Positions 33,454 through 42,600 are shown, numbered from the stretch's first letter. The stretch: DNA of 47,932 nucleotides from CAZTXD01 sp964617995 (GCA_964617995.1 CAZTXD010000008.1:1-47932), one strand, 5' to 3'. The notes: generated from the letters alone by a model not told the origin. Program-made: numbers and translations.

Positions 33454-33933
33454 ATGCAGACGAAGAAGCAATGGAAGAAGCCCAAGGACTGGAAGGTCGT
33501 GACGGCGGTGGCGACGACCTCCGCGCTCGGCCTCAGCGGCTTGGCACTGGCCGGTCCCGATCGCACTCCCGAACCGGAATCGATCGACCTCATCGACCGT
33601 CGTTCGGTCGACTCGGTGACGAACAGCTCCCGGGTGCCGACGACCGTTGAGCAGGCGTTGAGCCAGGTGATGGACAGCGTCGTCAGCGACCAGACGAGCG
33701 ACTCCCCGCTCGACTCAGCCCCGTCAGCTCAGTCGGATCCGACGACCGACTCTCCGTCACTGCAGTCACCGGTGTCTCCCGAGGGCTCGCCCGCGTCTCC
33801 CCAGGACTCGCCTGCGTCACCTCAGGACTCGCCTGCGTCACCTCAGGACTCGCCTGATTCCCCGCAGGCTTCCCCCGACTCTCCGGCTTCGGTCGACAGT
33901 GGTTCCGTGGACTCGGGATCGGCCGACTCCTGA
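33454..33933 (+). CDS. Exported Ser/Pro/Asp-rich repeat protein
   Basis: A 159-residue protein with a long basic N-region (QTKKQWKKPKDWK), a hydrophobic signal segment (about residues 15-34, ending LALAGPD) and an acidic low-complexity body. From about residue 112 it contains 7-residue repeats SPASPQD (three times) and variants SPDSPQA and SPDSPAS, then SVDSGSVDSGSADS. There is no sortase motif or membrane anchor at the C-terminus. ATG 33454 is chosen over the in-frame TTG at 33439 because AAAGGAG lies just upstream. The function is unknown; acidic Ser/Pro repeats could bind cations or span the cell wall. It is first of a likely transcript leading into the second acidic protein and the kinase/regulator pair. 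Confidence 0.78.
   Translation: MQTKKQWKKPKDWKVVTAVATTSALGLSGLALAGPDRTPEPESIDLIDRRSVDSVTNSSRVPTTVEQALSQVMDSVVSDQTSDSPLDSAPSAQSDPTTDSPSLQSPVSPEGSPASPQDSPASPQDSPASPQDSPDSPQASPDSPASVDSGSVDSGSADS
33787..33891 (+). repeat. 21-bp tandem repeats inside the acidic exported gene
   Basis: Five 21-bp units encode the seven-residue peptide repeat. Units 33808-33828 and 33829-33849 are identical, the first differs slightly and the last two are diverged, suggesting recent expansion by slippage. Confidence 0.85.
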
Positions 33934-33955
33934 CCCGGCGAGCAACTCCGGTCTT

Positions 33956-33979
33956 TCGCCCCTCCGACGGGAGGGGCGA
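33956..33979 (+). terminator. Hairpin between the two acidic exported genes
   Basis: TCGCCCCTCC and GGAGGGGCGA pair perfectly around GACG, in the 93-bp gap between the genes, without a T-tract. It probably stabilises or attenuates the message so the first protein is made in excess. Confidence 0.55.
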
Positions 33980-34026
33980 GGAGACCGAACAGCGGCGGCT
34001 AGCGTCATCCGGTAGGTAGGAGACCG

Positions 34027-34428
34027 GTGAGAGGGACGAAAATCATCGGAGGGGCGATTGCGGGCCTGGTCGTGGTGGTGATGGTCGTCGCCCTCCCCGA
34101 TACGGAGGTTCCGGCGATTCCGCCGCCGGTGACGCTTCGCTCCGAAGCCGAGAGGCCGGAGCGGGATCGTAACAGCCTGGTGATCGTCCCCGAGCCTGTA
34201 TTCGAAGGCGTTCCCGGGGACGACTCGCAGACTCCCATCGAGATGGACTCCCCTGACGACCCACCGGAGCCTTCCCCCCTATCCGACGACGACTCGGGGC
34301 CCGAGGACAGCCCCGACGAAACGTCGGCGAGCACCCTTGCAGAGGATGTCGAGGACGGGTCGGCCCTCCCGGTCGACAGCGCCGACACGGTAGACAGTCC
34401 GGATTTGGCGGACAGCCCCGATGATTGA
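34027..34428 (+). CDS. Membrane-anchored Asp/Ser/Pro-rich protein
   Basis: A 133-residue protein with a short basic N-terminus, one membrane segment (about residues 6-23, IIGGAIAGLVVVVMVVAL) and a very acidic, presumably extracellular tail rich in Asp, Ser, Pro and Glu (MDSPDDPPEPSPLSDDDSG and VDSADTVDSPDLADSPDD at the end). No known domain. The GTG at 34027 follows AGGAG. It overlaps the histidine kinase start by 8 bp, so translation of both is likely coupled, and it shares composition with the exported protein upstream. An accessory sensor or target of the kinase is a reasonable guess. Confidence 0.75.
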   Translation: MRGTKIIGGAIAGLVVVVMVVALPDTEVPAIPPPVTLRSEAERPERDRNSLVIVPEPVFEGVPGDDSQTPIEMDSPDDPPEPSPLSDDDSGPEDSPDETSASTLAEDVEDGSALPVDSADTVDSPDLADSPDD

Positions 34429-35827
34429 ACGACATCGGCGGGTCGCCTCGGCCCGGACCCGTATCCTGGGGTGGTACGTCCTCTTGCTGGCGGTGGCCCT
34501 CGCCGCTGCCCTCCTCCTCCAGCGGTCGTTCCTGCTGAGCCAGGTGAACGCCGACGCCGACCAGGGTCTGGACCAAGAGGTGGGTGAGCTCCGTCAGCTC
34601 GTCGAGGTCGGCGTCGATCCCGAGACGGGAGAGCCCTTCGGCGGTGAGCTCGCCCGGATCTTCGAGACTTTTCTCCAGCGCAACGTCCCTCTGGCCGGGG
34701 AAGCCGTCTTCACCATCCTCGACGGGCAGCCGTACGTGCGGGATCGGGCGGGTGATGTGTTCGCCGACAGCGAGCTGGAGGCGATCTGGGCGGAGATCAC
34801 GGTGCCGACCCGGGACGAGGTGGAGACCGAGGCCGGGACGATACGCTACCTGGCGGTACCGATGCTCTTCGATGATGAGGTGGAGGGCGTGTTCGTGGTG
34901 ACGCTCAACATGGATGAACGGCTGGCCCAGGTCGACTCCGTGGTGAGGGTGGGGGCGCTGGTGTACGGATCCATCTTCGTGATGGCATCCCTGGTCGCCT
35001 GGGGTGCCGCTGGCCGGGTGCTGCGGCCTCTCCGCTTGCTGGATGAGACCGCCCAGTCGATCTCCGAGACGGATCTCTCCCGCCGCATCGACGTGGAGGG
35101 AGACGACGAGGTGGCGGGACTGGCCGTGACATTCAACCGGATGCTCGATCGACTGGAGGAGGCATTCGACACCCAGCGAAGGTTCGTCGACGACGCCGGC
35201 CATGAGCTGAGGACCCCCATAACCGTGATACGGGGCCAGCTCGAGCTCCTGGGAGACGATCCGCAGGAGCATCGGGAGACACTGGGTCTGGTCACCGACG
35301 AGCTCGACCGGATGTCTCGGATCGTCGAGGATCTGCTCGCTCTCGCCAAGGCCGAGCAGCCGGACTTCGTAGACCCGCATCCGCTCGATCTCGTCGAGTT
35401 CGTCGACGCTCTGGCCGCCAAGGGAGCATCCCTTTCGGAGCGACCCGTGGCCACCGAGACCGTGATCCCGGCGGTGGTCCAGGCGGACGAGCAGAGACTG
35501 GCTCAGGCGATGATGAACCTCATCCGCAATGCCATCGAGCACACGCCCACAGACGCCCGGATCCACGTCGGTGCCCTGGCGGCTCACGGCGAGTTGCGGA
35601 TCTGGGTGAGAGACGACGGGCCCGGCATCCCCGAGCCCGAGCGCGAGCGGATATTCGACCGCTTCGCCCGCGGGGGGTCGGGCCGCCGATCCACCGATGG
35701 AGCAGGGTTGGGATTGGCCATAGTCAAAGCCATCGCCGAGGGCCACGAGGGCCACGTGGAGCTCGACACCGGCCGGGCAGGCACCACCATCACCCTGGTG
35801 GTACCCCAAGGTCGGGATACCGGATGA
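34421..35827 (+). CDS. Two-component sensor histidine kinase
   Basis: A 468-residue membrane kinase. A first membrane helix lies at about residues 16-33, an extracytoplasmic sensor of roughly 150 residues follows without a recognised fold, and a second helix lies near 187-205. Then come HAMP (about 205-255), the dimerisation/phosphoacceptor box DDAGHELRTPITVIRG with His near residue 261, and the ATPase domain with N box NLIRNAIEHTP, G1 DDGPGIP, F box FDRFARGG and G2 GAGLGLAIVKAI. It overlaps the acidic membrane gene by 8 bp and the regulator gene by 4 bp (ATGA). The signal is unknown; coupling to the two acidic proteins suggests an envelope or cation signal (inference). Confidence 0.93.
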   Translation: MIERHRRVASARTRILGWYVLLLAVALAAALLLQRSFLLSQVNADADQGLDQEVGELRQLVEVGVDPETGEPFGGELARIFETFLQRNVPLAGEAVFTILDGQPYVRDRAGDVFADSELEAIWAEITVPTRDEVETEAGTIRYLAVPMLFDDEVEGVFVVTLNMDERLAQVDSVVRVGALVYGSIFVMASLVAWGAAGRVLRPLRLLDETAQSISETDLSRRIDVEGDDEVAGLAVTFNRMLDRLEEAFDTQRRFVDDAGHELRTPITVIRGQLELLGDDPQEHRETLGLVTDELDRMSRIVEDLLALAKAEQPDFVDPHPLDLVEFVDALAAKGASLSERPVATETVIPAVVQADEQRLAQAMMNLIRNAIEHTPTDARIHVGALAAHGELRIWVRDDGPGIPEPERERIFDRFARGGSGRRSTDGAGLGLAIVKAIAEGHEGHVELDTGRAGTTITLVVPQGRDTG

Positions 35828-36480
35828 GCCGTATTCTGATCGTGGAGGACGAGCCGGGGATCGCCTCGTTCATCGAGAAGGGCCTGCAGGCCGTCGGTTT
35901 CGCGACGCTGGTCGTCGAGGACGGTCGAACCGCCGTCCATGCGGCTCGCGACCGGGACTTCGACCTGTTGATCCTCGATCTCGGGCTGCCGGGGATCGAC
36001 GGTCGGGACGTGTTGAGCGAGATCCGCAGCCGCGGGGAGCGCATGCCGGTCGTCATCCTCACCGCCCGCATCGGGGTGAGTGACACCGTGGCAGGCCTCG
36101 AGGGTGGCGCCGACGACTACGTGACCAAGCCGTTCAGCTTCGAGGAGCTGCTGGCGAGGGTGAAGGCGCGTCTCCGGGAGCGAGGAACCTCGGAACCGAC
36201 ACGCCTGGAAGCGTCGGGTGTGGCGCTCGACCTGAGGACGAGGCGCGCACATGTGGGCGACCGGGAGGTGGAGCTCTCGGCCCGGGAGTTCGCTCTCGCC
36301 GAGATGCTTATCCGTCATGCGGGACAGGTCGTCTCCCGCCAGCAGATACTGTCCCATGTCTGGGGTTACGACTTCGATCCCGGCTCCAACGTCGTCGATG
36401 TCTACGTCGGGTACCTGCGTCGCAAGCTGGGCCGGGACCTCATCGAGACGGTACGCGGTATGGGCTATCGGCTGAGCTGA
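35824..36480 (+). CDS. OmpR-family response regulator
   Basis: A 218-residue regulator: receiver domain with acidic pocket VEDEP, phospho-Asp D52 in LILDLGLPG, the Thr in ILTAR and Lys in DDYVTKPF (K102), and a C-terminal winged helix with ELSAREFALAEMLIRHAGQV and VDVYVGYLRRKLG, typical of OmpR/PhoB. Cotranscribed and coupled with the kinase. OmpR-type proteins bind direct repeats spaced about 11 bp, the arrangement found at 32110 and 33378, so self-control of this cluster is likely. No other regulator is encoded nearby. Confidence 0.96.
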   Translation: MSRILIVEDEPGIASFIEKGLQAVGFATLVVEDGRTAVHAARDRDFDLLILDLGLPGIDGRDVLSEIRSRGERMPVVILTARIGVSDTVAGLEGGADDYVTKPFSFEELLARVKARLRERGTSEPTRLEASGVALDLRTRRAHVGDREVELSAREFALAEMLIRHAGQVVSRQQILSHVWGYDFDPGSNVVDVYVGYLRRKLGRDLIETVRGMGYRLS

Positions 36481-36515
36481 CCCGGACACGTGCCTCTACC
36501 TCCCCGCTCAGCGGG

Positions 36516-36521
36516 TACCTT
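36516..36521 (+). promoter_or_regulatory. Candidate -10 box of kynU
   Basis: TACCTT lies 7 nt before ATG 36529, matching the leaderless layout at several other starts in the window. Confidence 0.35.
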
Positions 36522-36528
36522 GGGGCCG

Positions 36529-37743
36529 ATGCTGGACCGGGTCTACTTCGAGCGTCTCGACGATGAGGACCCTCTGGCTTCGGTGGGGGAGAGATTCAGC
36601 CTGCCCGAGGGAGTCGTCTATCTCGATGGCAACTCCCTGGGTCCCCTCCCGGCCCATGTCCCCGACGTGGTGGCACGGGCGGTCACAGAGGAGTGGGGCA
36701 TGGGACTGATTCGATCCTGGAACGAGAGAGGCTGGTGGACACTCACGCGAGAGGTGGGGGAGAGGATCGCTTCTCTCATCGGCGCCGATCCCGGTACGGT
36801 CGTGGCCGGCGACACGACCACGATCGCCCTGTTCAAGGCGGCGGTAGCCGCCCGCAGGCTCCGTCAGGATCGGGAGGTGATCCTCACCGACAGCGGCAAC
36901 TTCCCCACCGACATCTATGCCCTGGGCTCGGCGGCGGAGATGACCGCAGCCACGATGATCGTGGTGCCACCCGACGAGGTGTTGGGCCGAATCGAACGGG
37001 ATGTGGCGGTGGTGTCCCTCACACATGTCGACTTCAAGTCAGGGAGAAGGCATGACCTCGATGAGATCACCGGGCATGCCCATGCGATGGGAGCCCTGGT
37101 TCTGTGGGATCTGAGCCACACCACCGGGGCCATGGACGTCGACGTCTCCGAGGCCGACATGGCCGTCGGTTGCGGATACAAGTATCTCAACGGGGGTCCC
37201 GGGGCACCCGCCTTCACCTACGTCAACCGTCGCCATCTGGACGCGTTCCACAACCCCATCGCCGGATGGTGGGGCCATGAGGAGCCTTTCGCCATGGTCC
37301 CGGGGTTCGAGCCGGCCAAGGGAATCGGCCGGGTCCAGGTCGGCACGCAACCGGTCATCTCCCTGGTGTCGCTCGCTGCCGCCCTCGACGTCTTCGACGG
37401 AGTCTCGCCGGGCCAGCTTCGAGCCAAGTCGGAGCGTCTCGTGAGCGACTTCATTCGCCTGGTGGACGAGCGACTCGAGGGCTTCGAGGTGGTGACTCCC
37501 CGCCGTCCGGAGCTCAGGGGTAGCCATGTCACATTGGCTCATCCCCTGGCGACGGGGATCATGGCGGCGCTCGTCGCCGACGGGGTGATCGGCGATGTCC
37601 GGCCTCCCCACCTCCTGCGATTCGGCCTGGCACCGGCGTTTCAGAGGCACGTCGACGTCTGGGATGCGGTTGAGGCCATCCGGTGCGTTGTCGACGAGGA
37701 GCGTCATCTCGACGCCCCTCCGCCGCGGGGCCCGGTGACGTGA
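36529..37743 (+). CDS. kynU: Kynureninase
   Basis: This PLP enzyme cleaves kynurenine to anthranilate and alanine, in tryptophan breakdown or anthranilate supply. Motifs: YLDGNSLGPLP, AGDTTTIALFKA (phosphate site), DSGNFPTDIYALGS, LWDLSHTTGAMD with the PLP Asp, and GCGYKYLNGGPGAPAF with the Schiff-base Lys, then GWWGHEEPF. The length, 404 residues, is normal. ATG 36529 is preferred over the upstream in-frame GTG (36490) because TACCTT lies 7 nt before it and homologues start close to YFERLD. No other kynurenine-pathway gene is in the window. The downstream gene overlaps it by 4 bp. Confidence 0.95.
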   Translation: MLDRVYFERLDDEDPLASVGERFSLPEGVVYLDGNSLGPLPAHVPDVVARAVTEEWGMGLIRSWNERGWWTLTREVGERIASLIGADPGTVVAGDTTTIALFKAAVAARRLRQDREVILTDSGNFPTDIYALGSAAEMTAATMIVVPPDEVLGRIERDVAVVSLTHVDFKSGRRHDLDEITGHAHAMGALVLWDLSHTTGAMDVDVSEADMAVGCGYKYLNGGPGAPAFTYVNRRHLDAFHNPIAGWWGHEEPFAMVPGFEPAKGIGRVQVGTQPVISLVSLAAALDVFDGVSPGQLRAKSERLVSDFIRLVDERLEGFEVVTPRRPELRGSHVTLAHPLATGIMAALVADGVIGDVRPPHLLRFGLAPAFQRHVDVWDAVEAIRCVVDEERHLDAPPPRGPVT

Positions 37744-38126
37744 CGCCCGAATGCCTCTTCGTCTACGGAACTCTCAGACCCATGGGGGGTGCGTATCGGT
37801 TGATCGCATCCCTCGTCACCCGTCATGAGGAGGCGGTGCTCCCCGATCATCGCCTCGTCGGGGAGGGGCACCGCTATCCCTGGTGTGTCGAGTCTCCCGA
37901 TGACGAGGTGGCAGGGAACCTGCTGTGGCTACGGCGACCCGTCGAGGCGCTGGAGATCGTCGATCGGTACGAAGGAGTCGACACTGCCCGGCCCGAGTAC
38001 CGGAGGGCCGTGGTCACCGTCCTCACCGTGGAGGGGCGGACTCAGGCATGGGCCTATGTCGGGGGGCCGTGGGTCCCGCCCGGAGCCGAAACCGTCGAGG
38101 GCGGGGACTGGTTGCGGGACCGCTGA
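37740..38126 (+). CDS. Gamma-glutamylcyclotransferase-like (GGCT/AIG2) protein
   Basis: A 128-residue cytoplasmic protein with the fold's start motif LFVYGTLRPMGG, then a barrel core (EEAVLPDHRLVGEGHRYPW, EVAGNLLWL) and VDRYEGVD with the likely catalytic Glu, closing with YRRAVVTV. Family members cyclise gamma-glutamyl compounds, but many bacterial ones have unknown substrates. The start is GTG 37740, overlapping the kynU stop as GTGA, so the two are coupled; a link to kynurenine metabolism is not obvious. Convergent with the small gene at 38142. Confidence 0.85.
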   Translation: MTPECLFVYGTLRPMGGAYRLIASLVTRHEEAVLPDHRLVGEGHRYPWCVESPDDEVAGNLLWLRRPVEALEIVDRYEGVDTARPEYRRAVVTVLTVEGRTQAWAYVGGPWVPPGAETVEGGDWLRDR

Positions 38127-38141
38127 CCGGGACCGTGGCGA

Positions 38142-38411
38142 TCAGAAGGGCGGGGTGCCCATTCCGATCACCTCCGAGAAGGCGACCCCGTCGGCGTCCG
38201 GGAGCGGACCGAGGGTCGCCTTCCCGACGCCACGGTCGGGGATCTCCAGCCTCACCGCGAGGGCCTTGCCCGCTACTCCAGTGTGGGGGATGACCCGCAG
38301 CACGCCACCCCATGAGCCCGTCTCGGGGCGCAACGCCAGGTCGGCGCTCCCGACGGTGAGAAGCACTCCGCCGGGATCGAGGATGCGGACGGGTCCGGAG
38401 TAGCTGTCCAT
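38142..38411 (-). CDS. Small protein of unknown function
   Basis: An 89-residue minus-strand protein with alternating hydrophobic beta-like stretches (PVRILDPGGVLLTVGSADL, GVLRVIP, ALAVRLEIPDRG) and a tail ending GMGTPPF. No signal peptide and no recognised family. The frame stays open far upstream to 39563, antisense to another gene, which is a GC effect. The start ATG 38411 is supported by CATAAT, a near-perfect -10, ending 9 nt before it. It is convergent with the GGCT-like gene. Confidence 0.55.
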   Translation of the reverse strand: MDSYSGPVRILDPGGVLLTVGSADLALRPETGSWGGVLRVIPHTGVAGKALAVRLEIPDRGVGKATLGPLPDADGVAFSEVIGMGTPPF

Positions 38412-38420
38412 AGGCACATC

Positions 38421-38426
38421 ATTATG
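38421..38426 (-). promoter_or_regulatory. Candidate -10 box of the 38142 gene
   Basis: CATAAT on the minus strand, 9 nt before ATG 38411. The remaining divergent gap to 38642 (about 215 bp) shows no other clear feature apart from a GGGAGG ribosome site before the next gene. Confidence 0.4.
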
Positions 38427-38642
38427 GCGGGCGCGGAGGTCCCGGAGGCGATCGTCCAGTGCCTCACTCCGACGAGACGCGGCCGAGGCCCCGAGCGAGA
38501 AGTGGCGATGTCGATGCTGGAGGCGTGGGTTTGCCACGCAAGCGTTTCCAGCCGTGTAGCCTGCTGTCAGTGGGATCTGGCGGGCCATGTCGATCGAGGG
38601 AGCCCGCGGTCTCCTGGGCAGCATCGAGTAATGGGAGGCATC

Positions 38643-39617
38643 ATGTGGATGGCTCGTCGCCATCGTCGTTCGGTCGTGGCGGTAGCCGCCTCGGCCCTGA
38701 TCCTGGGTCTGGTGGTGACGGCGGTAGCCGCACCGGAGAAGAAGTCGGTGGTGGTGGACGTCACCGTAAACGGGGTGTTGAACCCGTCGGTCGCAGCCGG
38801 GGTGAACAACACCTTCGACGTCACCGTCTACAACACGTCGGACAATACCCCGCTGGGTGCCGCCGACATCCCGCTCCCGGAGGCGGACTTCGAGGTCGGT
38901 TCCGTGGCGGTCGAGGGGAACTGGACTGCCACGGTGATCGACGGCAAGGTACGGATCGTCGCCAACGACAGTCAGTCCCGTGTTCCCGCGTGTGGATCGC
39001 ACACCGACTACACATCCTGTCCGTCGATCACGGTGTCGATCGGGCTCACCATCGTCCAGCCCCCCAGCACGGGCACGCCGTACGCGTTTGGAGCGGTCGA
39101 TGCCCGGCAGGCCAACAACTTCAACGGCGCCCTCAACGAGCTCAACTTCGACGCCGACCGGAGCCATCTGGGCTTCACGGCTACCGGGGAGGGCAAGCGG
39201 TGTGCCACGAATCCCTGCACATCGACCATTCCGCGTGAGGGTTCCACCTCTCTCAAGGTCTCGGTCCCGTGTGTCGGTAACTGTGGGATTCTCGGTGCCG
39301 ACATCGACGCCAGCTATCTGGACGCCGCCTTCTGTGCGGAGAGTGGCTGCCTGGGTGAGGGCATCTTCTGGAATCCCCCTGCGGACGCTGGTGGCAAGGT
39401 CACGGTCGAGATGACCCTGAACAAGAGCGTGCACAACGGGAGCCCCAACGCCATCGATTTCTACGTGATCTTCGACGGCGATGGCAAGCCCGACGGGCCG
39501 GTGCTCTGCGGTACGGCAGGGAGCGGGTGTGTGTTCACCGTGTCCAAGGTGGCCGGAGGCCACTTCCTCGTCACGGCAACCGTCGACCCGGATGATCCCA
39601 GGGGCTTCGCCAGCTGA
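38643..39617 (+). CDS. Exported protein with Ig-like or DUF11-like N-terminal region
   Basis: A 324-residue secreted protein. A basic N-terminus (ARRHRRS) and hydrophobic segment end at VVTAVAAPEKK, a likely signal peptidase I site. The next region (VTVNGVLNPSVAAGVNNTFD, then VYNTSDNTPLG) resembles the beta-sandwich repeats found in surface proteins. The middle and C-terminal parts hold about ten Cys residues in pairs (CGSHTDYTSC, CVGNC, CAESGC, CGTAGSGC), suggesting disulfides. The function is unknown. ATG 38643 follows GGGAGG; ATG 38631 and 38649 are alternatives. Its stop touches the stop of the convergent cyclase gene (TGATCA, 39615-39620). Confidence 0.72.
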   Translation: MWMARRHRRSVVAVAASALILGLVVTAVAAPEKKSVVVDVTVNGVLNPSVAAGVNNTFDVTVYNTSDNTPLGAADIPLPEADFEVGSVAVEGNWTATVIDGKVRIVANDSQSRVPACGSHTDYTSCPSITVSIGLTIVQPPSTGTPYAFGAVDARQANNFNGALNELNFDADRSHLGFTATGEGKRCATNPCTSTIPREGSTSLKVSVPCVGNCGILGADIDASYLDAAFCAESGCLGEGIFWNPPADAGGKVTVEMTLNKSVHNGSPNAIDFYVIFDGDGKPDGPVLCGTAGSGCVFTVSKVAGGHFLVTATVDPDDPRGFAS

Positions 39618-42600
39618 TCAGTCTGGGAATGGTGGTCCCGCCGGGTAGACCGGCGAGACCACCATCCCCAGTTTCTCGGTCAGCTGCTGCTGGCGGGGCG
39701 TATCGCAGTGTCCCAGCCGCGAGCGGGCACACAGCTCCAGGAGACGGAGCTCGTCGAGGTCTGATCCGAAGGCACGTATCTGGGTCAACGCTTCTCCCAC
39801 GATCGCATCGATCGTGGGGTTCCCGGCCTGCCACTCCAGGGTGGCCATCAAGCGAGTCAGCCGGGGGCTGGCGGCCTCCGGCTCCTTGAGCCCGTAGTCG
39901 TCGATGATCTGACGCGCTCCCTCAGGATCCCCGCTCAATAGCCGGGTTTCCAGTAGGTGGACACCACCCTCGGTCACCTCGGCGCGGGCTCCGATCGACT
40001 CGAACTGGTCGATGCTCCGCCCGAGGCGTTCCTCGGCTTCCCTCAGCCGGCCCTGATAGGCGGCGAGGAGGCCGAGCTGACCTTCGATATAGGCGGCGCC
40101 GTAGCGATCGTCGGCCGCTCGCCAGATCCGCCGCACTTCGCGGAACAGGGCACCGGCCTCGTCGTAGCGTCCCTGGAGGGCCCAGATCTCGGCGAGGTTG
40201 CCGGCTCCGAAGGAGGCGTTGACATCGTCTCCGATCCGCTCGAAGACGCTCCGGCTGTCGGAGTAGAGGCCGGCCGCCTCGTCCCAGGCCCCCCGGTAGA
40301 AGGCCATCATCCCCAGGTTGTTGGTGACCCTCGCCTTGCGGTCGAGGTCTCCCAGCTCGTCGAACATCTCCAGCGCCCGGCGGCTGGCGGACCCGTCGGT
40401 GTCCTCACCGAGAGCCATTCGGGCCATGTCGAGCACCATCAGGGACAGGGCCTCCGCCGGTCGGGTGGAGGTATCCCCGGTCACGGCCAAGGCGTCCTCG
40501 GTGAGAGCGACTGCCTCCCGCGGGCGCCCCTGGTAGTAGCGAACTCCGCCGTACCGTGCCGCCGCCATCGCCACCACATCGGGAGCGTCGGGAGCGAGCG
40601 TACGAGCCCGGGTGAGCGTTCTCAGCGCGCTCGGGTAGGCGCCGAGCTTCTCGAGCATCCTCGCTCGCCGGATCAGGAGGCGCGCCCGATGATGGGCGGA
40701 GTGCGCCAGTCGTGCCGCCTCGGCGAAGGCATGATCGGCGTCCTCGTACTGTCCGGAACGCTCTCGCAGCTCACCGATCCGCTCCCACAGCCAGCCCTTC
40801 TCGTCGTCGGAGACCGGCGTGTGCCGGGCGCACTCCAGTGCCGCCTCGTAGCGGTCGATGGCGGTCAGGTTCGAGAACCGCTCCTCGGCCTCCTTCCCGG
40901 CCGCGACGGAGGTCTCGTAGGCCTCCCGCCACCTTCCCGCCTGGAGCAGGTGGTCGGCCAGCTCATCGGGTGACGCCCCCCGGAGTTGCAGAGACTCAGC
41001 CACCTCCTGATGGAGCTGGGTGCGGTAGGCGAACGGGAGACGGTTGTAGACGACATCGCGGATCAGGGGGTTGGTGAAGCGGACCCTTCCGTCGGTCGTG
41101 CGATGGAGGAAGTCGTCCTCCCACCCGGTGAGTGCCTCCGCCGGCTCACCGGTCGCCTCGGCGTAGACGGTGGGATCGAAGACCACACCCAGCACCGCCG
41201 CCACCTCGAGCTGGCGCCTCCTCCGGGATTCGAGCTGGTCGATCCTCATCGCGGCCAGACCCTCGACGGCGGTGGGGATGGACGCCACCTCCACCCCCTG
41301 TCTCCGGGCCGAGATGATCTCGCGGAGGATCAAAGGGCTTCCTCCGGCTCGGGCGACCACGACGGTGAGGTCATGGGTGGAGAGAGGTGAGTCTTCGGTG
41401 AGGGCGTTGGCCATCGACGCCAGGCTGTCGTCGTCGAGGTGACCCAGGTCGATGAGGGTGGGCTCGGCTCCGATCCAGTCGACCCGACCGCCCTCCGACA
41501 CGGTCACGCAGATGAGCCAGCCCAGCTTTTCGGCCCGGTCGCCCAGATGGCGAATGACATCTGTCGAGGACGAGTCCGACAGGTGGAGGTCGTCGATCAC
41601 CATCACCAGAGGGGCATCGGCGACGGAGGCGAGGAGGGACGCCAAGGTGGTGGTGGTCACCGCCTGCAGATAGCGGGGGTCGATGGTGGTGGCCGGCCCT
41701 TCGTCCAGGCCCCCGATCCCGAATGCCCGGGCGATGAACCCGATGTCGGGGCCCAGCTCCGGAGCCCTCTCCCGGGTGATCTGCCCGAGCTTCTGGGCGG
41801 CGTCCGGCTGGGAAGGGTCGATGCCTGTGATTTTCTCGAAGAGTCTCCGGGCGACGGCGTAGGGGACCGACTGCTCGTTCAGGGTCGCATCGACCTCCAC
41901 CGCGGGTATCACTCCGGCGCGGGCCACCAGCTCACCGGCCAGTCTCGAGCGGCCGCTGCCGGGTGGCCCCGCCAGCTCCAGAACTCCACCGCTGCCTGTC
42001 CTCAGTGAGTCGAGGAGCGCCTGGATGGTGGCGGTCTCGGAATCCCGTCCCACCAGCTCTCCTCCCTCCACCATCTGCCGGCGGGTGGCGGGGCCGAGGA
42101 CCTCGGCCACTGCGAGCGGCGCCTTCCGGCCCCGTAGCTCGATCTCGCGGACGTTGCGATGCTCGAAACCGACATGCCGCGAGTCGAGCATCGAGCGCGC
42201 CGCCAGGATCGCATCGGGCGGAGCCGCTGCCATCGCCCGTGCGGCCGTGTTGACGGTGTCACCCATCACCGTGAGGGTGCGGCGATAGCTGGGCCCTACC
42301 TCTCCGAAGAACACCGTGCCGTGGTTGGCTCCCAGGCGGACCGAGAGCGGTCCGGGCGTGTTCACCAGGCTGGACAGCGTGAGGAGGACCGAGGCCTCGT
42401 CGTGTCCCGTGGCGACGGGGGCGCCGGCCGTTACGATCAGCTTGGCACCATCGGGGGCGACATCGGAGGCGAGGAGCCATGCCCCGTGGTCCGTGGCCGC
42501 TTTCAGGGTCGTCGACACGACCTGATCGAGAGCGTCGGCCGCCCCCTGGGGGTCGACGGCGATGGCGGAGTCGAGGCCGCTGATCCCGATGAACCCGATG

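Noticed and set aside
34043..35809. 588-codon minus-strand open frame opposite the histidine kinase
   Set aside because: It is the antisense of a well-supported kinase gene with all motifs; GC-rich DNA leaves long antisense frames, and this one has low-complexity His/Arg/Gly sequence without any domain.
38412..39563. Upstream extension of the small minus-strand gene to a 473-codon frame
   Set aside because: It is antisense to the exported protein gene, and a near-perfect -10 box before ATG 38411 gives a better start. Only the last 89 codons are kept.
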